NCBI GenBank assembly: GCA_963737745.1
Contig: CAVTTR010000007.1
Coordinates: forward strand, 496,001 to 560,000
DNA length: 64,000 nt
Source: Bog-473 sp963737745
GTDB lineage: Bacteria > Actinomycetota > Acidimicrobiia > Acidimicrobiales > RAAP-2
Direction of reading: 5' to 3'
Shown in pieces: positions 34,999-44,111 of the stretch. The translations under genes and the position numbers were made by a program. The number at the start of each line of letters is the position of its first letter. Position 1 is the first letter of the stretch. The notes under the pieces were generated by a model, which had not been told where the DNA came from, made no database searches, and saw nothing but the letters and a program-made list of their open reading frames with translations.

Positions 34999-36621
34999 TC
35001 AGCCTGCGTCAGGAGTAGAGCCGGGGACGTGACCGATTCCAGCCGCTTCCATGTCGATGGCGTCCATGTGTGCGGGGTCCAAGACGTGGGGAGGCTTCAT
35101 ATCGCCGAGGTCGACACCGCCGGGAGAACCCACCACGATCGGCAGGCGGCTCAAGGGCGCTACCCCATCTCGCTTGTCGGTCATTCTCCGCCACAGATGC
35201 AGGGGCACATAAATCGCGACCACGGCGAAGCCGATGAGATAGAGCGTGTGCCCCTGGCCCGGGCCGACCACAATGTCCGGCGATCCCCAGCCTCCGACGA
35301 AGTAGACGAAGGTCAGGAACGCTGCCATGGCCAGGGCGATGAATCGGACGTAGCCAGGCAGGCGGAAGGGACTGACCTTTTCGGGCTGGAACTGGCGGAC
35401 CACGAAATATCCGAAGAGCGCAGACACAATGGCAATGAGATACCCAACGTTGGAGAAGATGTAGATACGCACGGGCGACCCGAAGAGGCCCACCACGAGG
35501 GCACACGCCAGGTTGAACAACATCGCGTGATCGGGAGAGTGGTGCTTGTTCTGGTGGGCGAAGAACTTCGGGATGAGACGATCCTCCGAGGCCTGAAAGA
35601 GCGTGCGCCCGCATCCCATAATGGCATTCAGCACCGACAACATGAGGGCGCCGATGAGCGGGATGCCGATCAGATACTTGACCCAGCCACCTGAGCCGAA
35701 GATGTGATCAGCGAAGTTGGTGTACTCGGTCAACGGGTCAGCGGTCTTGAGGGCCGTCCCCAGCACGGCCACGAAGACGATGGCGGTGGCAGCGTAGATG
35801 AACAACCCGTAGAGGCCTTCTGCTGTCATGGCGATTTTGGCGTCTCGGCTTGGATCACGGCATTCGGCCACGTAGCAGGCGGCTCCTTCCACACCGATGC
35901 CGTTCCAACTCATGACGAAGAGCCAGCTCATCAAGAAGGTGAAGCCGGCGATTTTGGGATCGGCGTAGTGGAAGCCCGAAACGTTGGACCAGTGGAAGCT
36001 ACTGGGCTTGAACACAGGGAGAATGACCAGAAGGGTGATCGGTACCATTGAGACGATCCCGAGCACAGTGGCGAAGCCCGTGCCGAGCCGGACTCCCAGG
36101 TAACACGGAATGAACAGAAGCACCAGCCCGACGAGGGTGATGATTAGTACTCCGATGCCCTCCGGCGAGCCCAGGCCACCGAGCGGATCGACCAGCTTTC
36201 CGAGGGGCACGTGGAACAGGGTGGCGATGTAGCTGGAGGCCAGGATCATGTTGATCGGTGCCACGGGAAACCACCCCAGCCAGTAACTCCACCCGGCAAC
36301 ACCTCCGATGTGACGTGCGGTGGACTCCCCGAGTGGCCGGAAGGCCTCGTAGGCGTAGGACGGCGTTCCTCCGGTGCGATGCGGCCAAAGGGCCGCCAGC
36401 TCCCCCATGGTCAGGCAGACGACCAATGCAATTATCTGTATGCCGATGAGGGCCGGAATGGCAGCCGCACCCATCGCCTGTACGGCGAAGGGCGTGATGC
36501 CGGTGACCAAGATGACGCCCGCCAGGCCCATGACGAAGGCGCCACGCCAGTTGATGCTCCGCTCGAGAGATGTCGCTATTTCTCCGGGTGGCGCTCCCGT
36601 GAGGCTGGAATCGGTGCTCAT
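34999..36621 (-). CDS. APC-superfamily amino acid / amine permease
   Basis: A 540-residue permease with about 12-14 membrane segments, beginning NWRGAFVMGLAGVILVTGIT and including a consensus-like ELAALWPHRTGGTPSYAYEA (the conserved E...P..GG.Y of TM2-3 in APC carriers). The ATG at 36621 is preceded by CAAGGAGATAACGCG. It follows the glutamine-synthetase-like gene by about 90 bases on the same strand. A carrier in this position would supply the amine or amino acid that the ligase modifies. Substrate assignment is by context only; ethanolamine, methylamine and polyamine carriers belong to this superfamily. Confidence 0.82.
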   Translation of the reverse strand: MSTDSSLTGAPPGEIATSLERSINWRGAFVMGLAGVILVTGITPFAVQAMGAAAIPALIGIQIIALVVCLTMGELAALWPHRTGGTPSYAYEAFRPLGESTARHIGGVAGWSYWLGWFPVAPINMILASSYIATLFHVPLGKLVDPLGGLGSPEGIGVLIITLVGLVLLFIPCYLGVRLGTGFATVLGIVSMVPITLLVILPVFKPSSFHWSNVSGFHYADPKIAGFTFLMSWLFVMSWNGIGVEGAACYVAECRDPSRDAKIAMTAEGLYGLFIYAATAIVFVAVLGTALKTADPLTEYTNFADHIFGSGGWVKYLIGIPLIGALMLSVLNAIMGCGRTLFQASEDRLIPKFFAHQNKHHSPDHAMLFNLACALVVGLFGSPVRIYIFSNVGYLIAIVSALFGYFVVRQFQPEKVSPFRLPGYVRFIALAMAAFLTFVYFVGGWGSPDIVVGPGQGHTLYLIGFAVVAIYVPLHLWRRMTDKRDGVAPLSRLPIVVGSPGGVDLGDMKPPHVLDPAHMDAIDMEAAGIGHVPGSTPDAG

Positions 36622-36710
36622 CGCGTTATCTCCTTGAAGCGGTTGTCGGTATGGGGCCTGCGCTTGCGGTCATCGGCTGTACGTGCTGACTAAACGAATG
36701 GGGATGGTGG

Positions 36711-38093
36711 TCAAATGGCGCTCAGGTAACGCTCGAGTTCCCAAGGGGTGACCTCAGAGTGGGACGACCGCACTTCGGCGCGCTTGGTCGCCACGAAGTA
36801 GTCGACATAGTCGCCATCGGGGGTCTTGCCCAAACCCTCTCTCAGGGCAGAGTCGGCTTCCAAGTGTTCGAGCGCATGCCAGAGCGTCATGGGCATTGAC
36901 ACCAGCCCCCGCTCGGCCGCCTCCGCCTCGGAGAGTGCGAGGAGGTTCAAGTCGCAGGGATCGCCGGGGTTTACTTCTCGCGCCATGCCGTCGAGGCCGG
37001 CGGCCACGATTGCGCTGATGGTCAGGTAAGGGTTCGCTGCACCGTCGATGCAACGATCCTCGACACGGCCCGGGTCCGGCACCCGTAACATGTGCGTTCG
37101 ATCGTTGCCGCCATAGGTCGCGAAGACCGGTGACCACGCCGCACCCGAATCGGGCGCCACACTGGCCAGCCTCTTGTACGAGTTCACCGTCGGGCAGGCC
37201 ACCGCCGCGAGCGCCTGGGCATGCTCGAGCAGCCCCCCGACGAAGGAATAGCCCATGTTCGACATTCCGAGCCCACGACCGTCAGCGGGGTCGGCAAAGA
37301 GTTCGCTGCCGTCGTCGCCCCACATGCTGAGATGCATGTGCAGCCCGTTGCCCGTCAGATTGGAGAACGGCTTTGGCATGAACGTGGCCAGCATGCCGGC
37401 CTCGGCCGCCAGCGAGTGGATCATGTAACGAAACACGATGACCCGATCAGCAGTCGTCATGGCATCGGCGTACTTGAAATTCTGCTCGAACTGGCCGTTG
37501 GCGTCTTCATGGTCGTTGGCGTAGTTGGCCCACCCGAGCGTGTTCATGTGGCGGGACACCGTGGTGAGGTGGTCGTACATCCGGGTCAGGGCGCGGGCGT
37601 CGTAGCAGGGTGTCTTGGCTTGGTCCATCGGATCGGCCACCTCAATGCCCCCTGAGGCAGAGCGGCGAACGAGGAAGTATTCAGCCTCTGCGCCCACCTT
37701 CAGGTTGAGGCCCGCGGCGGCCAATCGCTCGAGCTGCTTTCGGAGGATCACTCGCGGCGCGAACGGCCACGGCTCCCCCAGCACATAGGGATCGCATTGC
37801 ACGATGCCCAGTCCCGGACGCCACGGAGCGGGCATGTAGGAGCTGAGGTCCGGCATGGCAAGCAGGTCAGGGGACGAAGGGGATTGGCCCATGGGGCCGG
37901 CGGCAAATCCGGCGAAGCCGGCTCCGTCGGTCATCAGTCCGTCAATGGCGGAGACCGGAACCATTTTGGCGCACGGCTTGCCGTGCATGTCGACGAACAT
38001 GGCGAAGAGGAATTCCACCCCGTCCCTCTCGGTGGCGGCCTTCAGTTCCTCTGTCGTGGTGATCGGTACGCTGGAAGAACCCATCATGCTCAC
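36711..38093 (-). CDS. Glutamine-synthetase-family gamma-glutamyl-amide ligase (GlnT / GMAS-like)
   Basis: A 460-residue member of the glutamine synthetase family. Seen are the beta-grasp N-domain (FAMFVDMHGKPCAKMVPVS), the metal ligand KVGAEAEYFL, NHEDANGQFEQN, GNGLHMHLSMW with the substrate His, the ATP-site motif SYKRLAS and the Arg-containing HMLRVPDPGRVEDRC. The sequence is nearer to GlnT and gamma-glutamylmethylamide synthetase than to housekeeping GlnA, which has a longer C-terminus and an adenylylation Tyr. It would couple ATP and glutamate to ammonia or a primary amine. The start is GTG 38093 or ATG 38087. It is divergent from an operon for an N-methylglutamate-synthase-type enzyme and cotranscribed with a permease, so an amine is the likely substrate. 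Confidence 0.78.
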   Translation of the reverse strand: MSMMGSSSVPITTTEELKAATERDGVEFLFAMFVDMHGKPCAKMVPVSAIDGLMTDGAGFAGFAAGPMGQSPSSPDLLAMPDLSSYMPAPWRPGLGIVQCDPYVLGEPWPFAPRVILRKQLERLAAAGLNLKVGAEAEYFLVRRSASGGIEVADPMDQAKTPCYDARALTRMYDHLTTVSRHMNTLGWANYANDHEDANGQFEQNFKYADAMTTADRVIVFRYMIHSLAAEAGMLATFMPKPFSNLTGNGLHMHLSMWGDDGSELFADPADGRGLGMSNMGYSFVGGLLEHAQALAAVACPTVNSYKRLASVAPDSGAAWSPVFATYGGNDRTHMLRVPDPGRVEDRCIDGAANPYLTISAIVAAGLDGMAREVNPGDPCDLNLLALSEAEAAERGLVSMPMTLWHALEHLEADSALREGLGKTPDGDYVDYFVATKRAEVRSSHSEVTPWELERYLSAI

Positions 38094-38135
38094 CGCGTCC
38101 TCGCTGTCGTCCGCTACCTACTCCTAAGTCAACGA

Positions 38136-38187
38136 TGTTGCCTGATGGGAAACAGCCCTTGGTTTCCTCACTGTTGCGAAATGTTGC
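38136..38187. repeat. Three TGTTGC direct repeats in the divergent control region
   Basis: TGTTGC occurs at 38136-38141, 38172-38177 and 38182-38187. The last two are 10 bases apart, one DNA turn, and the first lies 36 bases further away. A perfect palindrome TGTTAACA sits just after them at about 38192-38199. All fall between the two divergent operons. They are candidates for binding by the XRE-cupin regulator at 43306 or another factor. The repeat is visible; its function is inferred. Confidence 0.45.
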
Positions 38188-38260
38188 CCCTCTGTTAACA
38201 ACTGTCAGATTGCCCGCATACCGCTCGGCGGACTGGTTTACTGAGAGTGAACCGAGTTTC

Positions 38261-38288
38261 TTGACAGTCGGCATCGATGCGCCATAAT
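38261..38288 (+). promoter_or_regulatory. Sigma70-type promoter of the plus-strand operon
   Basis: TTGACA at 38261-38266 (perfect -35), a 16-base spacer, and CATAAT at 38283-38288 (five of six of the -10). The first gene of the operon starts about 64 bases downstream at 38352. The promoter lies on the opposite side of the TGTTGC repeats from the start codon, so a protein bound there would be in an upstream activator position. Confidence 0.65.
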
Positions 38289-38351
38289 TGTGTCGGCGTC
38301 GGCAACACCACTCATGTCGCGTGCGGCGGCGCCAGAAAGGAAAGGCTGGCT

Positions 38352-39038
38352 GTGAGCGAAGTGGTCTCAGAACGCACGACTGTGCACCGCTACGCCCACC
38401 GTGCGGCCTATGACCGCCCGACCATCGACGGCATTTTGGACGAAGGCATTGTCTGCCATGTGGGCCTACAGACCGACAAGGGATTCCCGGTCGTCATACC
38501 TCTGGCCTATGGACGAGTCGGAGATGTCGTGTACCTACACGGCTCGGCGGCCAGCCGGCTCTTCCGGGGGGCTCGCGCCCCAGCCGTCGAGATCTGCATG
38601 ACCGTGACCTTCGTGGACGGACTGGTGGTCGCCCGCTCCACGTACAACACCGATATCAACTACCGCTCCGTGGTGATCATCGGGGAGGCGTCCGAGGTCA
38701 GGGACCTCGAGGAGAAGCGCATCGGCCTGGCCGCTCTGGTGGAGCACATCATTCCAGGGCGCACTGTTGACGCGCGTCCACCGACCGAGAAGGAGCTCCG
38801 CAGCACCATGTTGCTCAAGCTGCCTCTTGCCGAGTCTTCGGCGAAGATTCGCACCGGTTGGCCCTCCGACGAGGAGGAGGACTACGACCTGTCGATATGG
38901 GCCGGGGTCATCCCCTTCGCACAGCAGATACTCCCTCCCCTGGCCGACCCGGATCTGCGGTTCGAACTGGGCGTCCCGGACTACGTGGAGCACTACGCGC
39001 GCTCCACGGGGTCGACGACTACCCCAGGAGTGAACTGA
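38352..39038 (+). CDS. Pyridoxamine-5'-phosphate-oxidase-family flavin protein (NimA-like)
   Basis: A 228-residue split-barrel flavin-binding protein. Matching features are HRAAYDRPTIDGILDEGIVC, then IPLAYGRVGDVVYLHGSAAS, and RLFRGARAPAVEICMTVTFV followed by RSVVIIGEASEVRDLEEK. This is the arrangement of the actinobacterial NimA/FMN-binding branch. GTG 38352 follows GGAAAGG. It lies 78 bases before the glutamine amidotransferase subunit, in the same operon. Its relatives reduce nitro compounds or bind F420/FMN; a link to amine oxidation is only by position. Confidence 0.78.
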   Translation: MSEVVSERTTVHRYAHRAAYDRPTIDGILDEGIVCHVGLQTDKGFPVVIPLAYGRVGDVVYLHGSAASRLFRGARAPAVEICMTVTFVDGLVVARSTYNTDINYRSVVIIGEASEVRDLEEKRIGLAALVEHIIPGRTVDARPPTEKELRSTMLLKLPLAESSAKIRTGWPSDEEEDYDLSIWAGVIPFAQQILPPLADPDLRFELGVPDYVEHYARSTGSTTTPGVN

Positions 39039-39116
39039 TGCCGATGCCCTCCTCCGGTCGCTGGACGCTCATCGCGTCGACGAGACCGTGAGCGGCGGAT
39101 TGAAAGCGGGTACACC

Positions 39117-40028
39117 ATGTGCGGAGTGATCGGACTTCTGATACGGGATCGGGCCCTCGAGCCGCGACTCGGTTCGATGCTGGTCACCATGATCGAAGCA
39201 CTCGACGAACGCGGCCCGGACTCGTCGGGCATCGCGGTGTACGCCGACCATGAGGGCGACGACGGTTCGAACAGAGGTTGGGTGAACGTGTCACTCGGGA
39301 GCGACGAGCCCCTTGACTGGGATGGGGTCGCCGCCGCAATGACGGACCGTTTCGCGGAGAGCGTGAGGCCCCATCGCTTCGGCAGCGGGCTTGTGCTCGA
39401 GATACCGGGGGAGCAAGAAGGTGCGCTCACCTCGTTTCTTTCCGAGGCCGTTCCCGAGGTGCGGGTACTGGCCACCGGGCTGAACCTGCGTGTGCTGAAG
39501 GACACCGGCCGGCCTACCGAGACCTGCACCCGTTACGCCGTCGCCGGCTGGGAGGGATACCTCGCCGTGGCCCACACCCGCATGGCGACGGAGTCAGCTG
39601 TTACCGTCCTGCATTCGCACCCCTTCGTCCCTTCGAGGGACCTCTGCGTCGTCCACAACGGGTCCTTCTCGAACTACGCCACGGTTCGACGCTTCCTCAT
39701 GGCGGCCGGAGTGCGGTTCGATTCGGATAACGACTCGGAGGTCGCCGCCCGGTACCTCGCCCACCGCCTCGCCCAGGGGGACGACCTCGAAGAGGCCACC
39801 CGCTGGGTGATGAAGGAGATGGACGGGTTTTTCACCCTCGTGATCTCGACGGCCAACGAGCTCTCCGTCGTCAGGGACGCCTTCGCCTGCAAACCCGCCG
39901 TCATAGCCGAGACCGACGGCTATGTCGCCGTGGCCTCGGAGTACCGGGCCCTGGCCGAACTCCCGGGTATCTCCAGCGCCACGGTCTTCGAACCCCGTCC
40001 CGAGGAGGTCTACACATGGAGTCGCTGA
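39117..40028 (+). CDS. Class II glutamine amidotransferase subunit (GlxB / MgsA-like)
   Basis: A 303-residue Ntn-type glutaminase. Cys2 directly after the initiator (MCGVIGLLIRDR) is the nucleophile exposed by Met removal. Also seen are LDERGPDSSGIAVYAD (the PDxxG pattern), AHTRMATES, the FVVHNGSFSN-type HNGSFSNY and DSEVAARYLAHRL. It releases ammonia from glutamine for the synthase subunit encoded two genes on. In N-methylglutamate synthase this is MgsA, and in rhizobial clusters GlxB. It overlaps the next gene by 13 bases, so the subunits are translationally coupled. Confidence 0.82.
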   Translation: MCGVIGLLIRDRALEPRLGSMLVTMIEALDERGPDSSGIAVYADHEGDDGSNRGWVNVSLGSDEPLDWDGVAAAMTDRFAESVRPHRFGSGLVLEIPGEQEGALTSFLSEAVPEVRVLATGLNLRVLKDTGRPTETCTRYAVAGWEGYLAVAHTRMATESAVTVLHSHPFVPSRDLCVVHNGSFSNYATVRRFLMAAGVRFDSDNDSEVAARYLAHRLAQGDDLEEATRWVMKEMDGFFTLVISTANELSVVRDAFACKPAVIAETDGYVAVASEYRALAELPGISSATVFEPRPEEVYTWSR

Positions 40029-40708
40029 ACTGCGAGAGCCTGGGCACGAGGGGGGTCAACCAGCGCCTTCGCGCCCTTGCCGACGGCGGCCGCGCGCGCC
40101 TCGTGCAACCTCGGGGACGGCACAACCTGGCCGTTGGCCTGTACTCACAGATCTCGATCGAGATCGCCGGCAACGCCGGCTACTTCGTCGGCGGACTTTG
40201 CGGCAACCGGGACGGCACCGGACCCGACATCGTCGTCGACGGGTTCGTGGGGTGGTCGGTGGGCGAGAACCTGATGGGAGGATCAATCCGCGTGCATGGC
40301 AGCGCATCACAGAGCGCTGGTGCGAGCGCGCGGGGCGGAACGATCGTGATTGAGGGGGACGCATCGCTGCGTGCCGGCATCTCCCTCAAGGGCGCCTCGC
40401 TGGCCATCGGCGGTGACGCCGGGGCGATGTCCGGCTTCATGGCTCAGTCCGGTGTCATTCTCATCGGCGGCAACGCCGGGCACGGACTGGGTGACTCGCT
40501 CTATGAAGCGGTCATTTACGTCGCCGGGGCCATCGACTCACTCGGATCGGACGCCGTGATCACCGAACTATCCGACGAGGACGTGCTGACGGTTAAGGAA
40601 CTCGTCTCGGAGACCGGTTTTGACCACATCGACCCGACGCGCGTGACCAAGGTGACTTCGGCCCGCCAGCTCTACCACTTCTCGACGCACAACCACGGCG
40701 CCTACTGA
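40016..40708 (+). CDS. GltB C-terminal-domain-like subunit (GXGXG; GlxC / MgsB-like)
   Basis: A 230-residue right-handed beta-helix protein built from repeated glycine turns (AGNAGYFVGGLCGNRDGTG, VVDGFVGWSVGENLMGGSIR, GGDAGAMSGFMAQSG, GGNAGHGLGDSL). This is the GXGXG domain normally found at the C-terminus of the glutamate synthase large chain. As a separate polypeptide it occurs in N-methylglutamate synthase (MgsB) and in related archaeal and rhizobial enzymes, where it serves as a structural scaffold for the ammonia tunnel. It overlaps the previous gene by 13 bases and the next by TGATG. Confidence 0.83.
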   Translation: MESLNCESLGTRGVNQRLRALADGGRARLVQPRGRHNLAVGLYSQISIEIAGNAGYFVGGLCGNRDGTGPDIVVDGFVGWSVGENLMGGSIRVHGSASQSAGASARGGTIVIEGDASLRAGISLKGASLAIGGDAGAMSGFMAQSGVILIGGNAGHGLGDSLYEAVIYVAGAIDSLGSDAVITELSDEDVLTVKELVSETGFDHIDPTRVTKVTSARQLYHFSTHNHGAY

Positions 40709-42063
40709 TGGCGTCGTTCGAAGACCAGGCTAACCAGAACTTTCCGCCCGAGGTCATCGATCGCATTCACCAGATGGCCGAGAGCGGCCAGTACCCGATC
40801 CGGGGACTGGGAGCCCGACGGAAGGTGCCGACCTTCGATGACCTCGTCTTCTTGACGGCGTCGGTATCGCGGTACCCACTGGAGGGGTACAGGGAGCGGT
40901 GCGAGACCCGTACCGTTCTCGGGTCCCGGCACGGAGCACGGCCCCTCGAGCTCGAAATCCCCATCACCATCGCTGGGATGAGTTTCGGTGCGCTGTCCGC
41001 CACGGCAAAAGAAGCGCTGGGACGAGCGGCCAGCGCGGTTGGCACGTCCACCACCACCGGTGACGGTGGCATGACCCCCGAAGAGCGCAAGGCTTCGTCT
41101 CTCCTCGTTTACCAGGTTCTCCCCTCGCGTTACGGCTTCGATCCGTCGGACCTCCGTCAGGCTGACGCCGTCGAGATCGTCGTCGGACAAGGGGCCAAGC
41201 CAGGTGGCGGGGGAATGTTGCTGGGACAGAAGGTGAACGCCCGGGTCGCCGCTATGCGTACACTCCCCGCCGGCATTGACCAGCGATCGGCCAGCCGCCA
41301 CCCCGACTGGGTCGGCCCCGACGACCTGCGGATAAAGATCGAAGAACTGCGCGAGGCCACCGAGTGGAGCATCCCCATCTTCGTCAAGGTAGGAGCAACC
41401 CGCGTCGACCACGACGTCAAGCTTGCCGTCGCCGCCGGCGCAGACGTGATCGTCGTCGACGGAATGCAAGGGGGGACCGCCGCCACGCAGGATGTCTTCA
41501 TCGAGCATGCGGGCATTCCGACGCTGCCCGCGGTGCGAATGGCCGCCGCAGCGCTCGAAGAGATCGGCATGAGGGGTGAGGTGCAGTTGGTCATATCCGG
41601 TGGGATCCGATCGGGGGCCGATGTGGCGAAGGCACTTGCCCTGGGAGCAGATGCTGTCTCCATCGGAGTTGCCGCACTGCTGGCCCTCGGCTGCAACCGG
41701 CGCACCTACCGCACACCCAGCGGGGATCTCGTCGATGTCGAGAACGACTACGCCGCCCTTTCGACGTCAGCCGGCCATTGCGCGCATTGCCACACCGGGC
41801 GGTGCCCGGTCGGCATCACGACACAGGACCCCGAGCTGGAGTCCCGGCTGACCCTCGAACGCGCCGCCGAGTCCGTCGCGAACTTCCTCCGTGCCACCAC
41901 CATGGAGGTCACCGCGTTGGCCCGCGCCTGTGGCAAGTCCGACGTCCATCATCTTGAACCCGAAGATCTGGCCGCTCTCACGGTCGAGGCCGCCGCAATG
42001 GCGAGGCTGCCCCTGGCTGGCACGGATTGGATCCCCGGGTGGCCGCCCGCAACAGGGCGGTGA
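40708..42063 (+). CDS. FMN-binding glutamate-synthase-like subunit (GlxD / MgsC-like)
   Basis: A 451-residue synthase domain of GltB type: a TIM barrel for FMN with ITIAGMSFGALSATAKEALG, TTTGDGGMTPEER, QGAKPGGGGMLLGQKVN, VDGMQGGTAATQDVF and a GGIRSGADVAKALALGAD phosphate-binding site. A [3Fe-4S] cluster is bound by Cys358, Cys361 and Cys366 (CAHCHTGRCPVG). With the two preceding subunits it would make a glutamate-synthase-like enzyme that uses glutamate or 2-oxoglutarate and a nitrogen donor; in methylotrophs the equivalent makes N-methylglutamate. The stop overlaps the next start (GTGA at 42060). Confidence 0.84.
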   Translation: MASFEDQANQNFPPEVIDRIHQMAESGQYPIRGLGARRKVPTFDDLVFLTASVSRYPLEGYRERCETRTVLGSRHGARPLELEIPITIAGMSFGALSATAKEALGRAASAVGTSTTTGDGGMTPEERKASSLLVYQVLPSRYGFDPSDLRQADAVEIVVGQGAKPGGGGMLLGQKVNARVAAMRTLPAGIDQRSASRHPDWVGPDDLRIKIEELREATEWSIPIFVKVGATRVDHDVKLAVAAGADVIVVDGMQGGTAATQDVFIEHAGIPTLPAVRMAAAALEEIGMRGEVQLVISGGIRSGADVAKALALGADAVSIGVAALLALGCNRRTYRTPSGDLVDVENDYAALSTSAGHCAHCHTGRCPVGITTQDPELESRLTLERAAESVANFLRATTMEVTALARACGKSDVHHLEPEDLAALTVEAAAMARLPLAGTDWIPGWPPATGR

Positions 42064-43254
42064 GCGCGCCGGAGTCAGCCGAAATCGTCATTGTGGGGGC
42101 CGGGGTCACCGGGCTCAGCACTGCCCGGGCGCTGGTTGAGCTGGGCCTGTGCGACGTGCTGGTGTTGGACCGGGCCGCCCTCGGATCCGGGGGGACCGGG
42201 AAGTCGAGTGGCATCGTTCGCTGCCATTACGGCATCCGGTCGTTGGCCGCCATGGCCTGGCACGCTTTGCCAATTCTTGAAGGCGCAGCAGAAATACTCG
42301 GGGCCGAGTCCGGATATCGGAAGACCGGGTACCTCGTCGGGGTGGGACCGCAGAATATTGGCTCCCTGCGCGCCAACGTCGCCATGCACCGCGGCATCGG
42401 AATCGATGTGGAGCTGGTCGGACACGACGCAGCGCAGGAGATGTGGCCAATGGCCGATCTCAGCGACTTCGCAGAGTTCGCATATGAACCCAGAGGCGGG
42501 TACGGCGACGGCCATCAGACTGCACTCGCCTTTGCCATGGCTGCAAGGAGGGGTGGTGCGCAGGTGCACCAGAACAGCGCCGTCGTTGCGCTGGAGACGC
42601 ATAAGGAGCAGGTGACGGGAGTGCGCCTCCAAAACGGAGAGCGTGTGGCGACCAGACAGATCGTCCTGGCCGCTGGGCCGTGGTCCGTCGCTCTGGCTGC
42701 CGGAGTGGGGGTGGATCTCCCCATTCGTTCACAGCGCGCACAAATTCTCCTGGTTGATCCCGGTCAGCCAATCGAAAACCTGCCGGTCTTCTCCGATCTG
42801 GTCTCGTTGCAGTACGTGCGCATGGAGGGGACATCGTCGATCCTCGTGGGCGACAGCGACCACTCGGCTCCAGAGTGGTCCGATCCGGACGACCTACCGG
42901 GAACGGGCGGGCGACGAGGAGCTGACCCAGATGATCCCGAAATTCGAGCACCGCTTTCCCGGCTTGGACCGGGCGCGCCTGTCGTCGTCGTATGCGGGGT
43001 GTTACGACGTCACGCCCGACTACAACCCGGTCATCTCTCCCTCACCCGTCGAGGGACTGTGGATCTGCGCCGGATTCTCAGGACACGGCTACAAGATCTC
43101 CCCCTCGGTTGGCGAACTCATGGCCGATCTCATCGCCGTGGGCGAGAGTCGTCACTCCGAGATCGATCATCACGATTTCCGGTGGGATCGGTTTGCCACC
43201 GATGACCTTCTGGTCAGCCCTCACCCCTACGTCGGCGCAGGGCAAATGCGCTAA
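42060..43254 (+). CDS. FAD-dependent amine oxidoreductase (SoxB / MgdA / DAO type), with one-base frame break
   Basis: A DAO-fold flavoprotein. The FAD motif IVIVGAGVTGLSTARALVEL is at the N-terminus, SSGIVRCHYGIRSLAAMA follows as in the beta subunit of sarcosine oxidase, and QIVLAAGPWS closes the FAD domain. At 42894 one extra C breaks the frame. Without it, DPDD-YRERAGDEELTQMIPK continues to the C-terminal YNPVISPSPVEGLWICAGFSGHG, giving about 397 residues. In the methylamine route the equivalent enzyme (N-methylglutamate dehydrogenase) is four subunits, but only this one is encoded here, so it may work alone with another electron acceptor. GTG 42060 overlaps the previous stop. Confidence 0.8.
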
Positions 43255-43305
43255 TCGACCCAACCTCCCAGGACCATCAGGCCGGTGGGCATATATTGAT
43301 CGGTC

Positions 43306-44097
43306 GTGGCCAGTCGACAGGGAGTGCGCGCCGCAGACCTTCAGGCACTCGAAGCGAAGAAGTCCGCTTCGTCCAAACGGGCGCGAGCAACGACCACAAA
43401 AGCGGCTCTCGTCCCGCGAGGCACCAAGAAAAGTGCGGCCAATCTCACCCCTTCGCGGACCACCAAGGCCAAGTCGAACGTGGTGGCCATTGAAAGTGGA
43501 GCCGACAGCTCCGACGGCGTGATCGGGCAGCTGGGCCAGGTCATTGCCAACCACGTGCGCAGTCGCCGCTTGGAGATCGGGCTTACGGTCGGACAGCTGG
43601 CCGAACGGACCGGGATCTCCAAGGGGATGCTCTCCAAGATTGAGAATGCGCAGACATCCCCGAGCTTGTCGACGCTCGAGCGCCTCTCGTCGGCACTCGA
43701 CATGCCGGTGACGTCTCTGTTCCGGGGCTTGGCCGAAGAGCGAGACGCCGTCTTCGTCAAGGCGGGCAGTGGACCGGAGATCGTCCGTAAGGGGACTCGG
43801 GCCGGGCATGTCTACGAGCTTTTGGGCACGCTTCGGGGCCCCTACAAACGGGTGGAACCGCTTCTCGTCTCGTTGGCAGAGAGCACCGAGGTATTCCCAC
43901 TGTTTCAACACGCCGGCATCGAGTTGCTCTACATGCTCGAGGGAATCATGGAGTACAGCTACGGGCGTGAGCACTACCGCATGGAGAAGGGTGACACTCT
44001 GCAATTCGAAGGTGACATTCCCCACGGGCCGACCCAGTTGGTGAAACTCCCCATACGGTTCCTCTCCATCACCATTTACGGCGGCGACCGCTCGTAG
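43306..44097 (+). CDS. XRE-family regulator with C-terminal cupin domain
   Basis: A 263-residue regulator. A basic, Ala/Lys-rich N-terminal tail of about 80 residues (SASSKRARATTTKAA, TPSRTTKAKS) precedes the helix-turn-helix (LTVGQLAERTGISKGMLSKI, NAQTSPSLSTLERLSSAL). The end is a cupin sensor (IELLYMLEGIMEYSYGREHY, GDTLQFEGDIPHGP) with His residues fit for a metal or ligand. This SutR/PuuR-like build often controls amine or amino acid catabolic genes. It lies about 50 bases after the FAD enzyme gene and probably regulates both divergent operons. The start is GTG 43306; the long basic tail is unusual and might give non-specific DNA binding. Confidence 0.84.
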   Translation: MASRQGVRAADLQALEAKKSASSKRARATTTKAALVPRGTKKSAANLTPSRTTKAKSNVVAIESGADSSDGVIGQLGQVIANHVRSRRLEIGLTVGQLAERTGISKGMLSKIENAQTSPSLSTLERLSSALDMPVTSLFRGLAEERDAVFVKAGSGPEIVRKGTRAGHVYELLGTLRGPYKRVEPLLVSLAESTEVFPLFQHAGIELLYMLEGIMEYSYGREHYRMEKGDTLQFEGDIPHGPTQLVKLPIRFLSITIYGGDRS

Positions 44098-44111
44098 CTG
44101 GCGAGGAAGGG

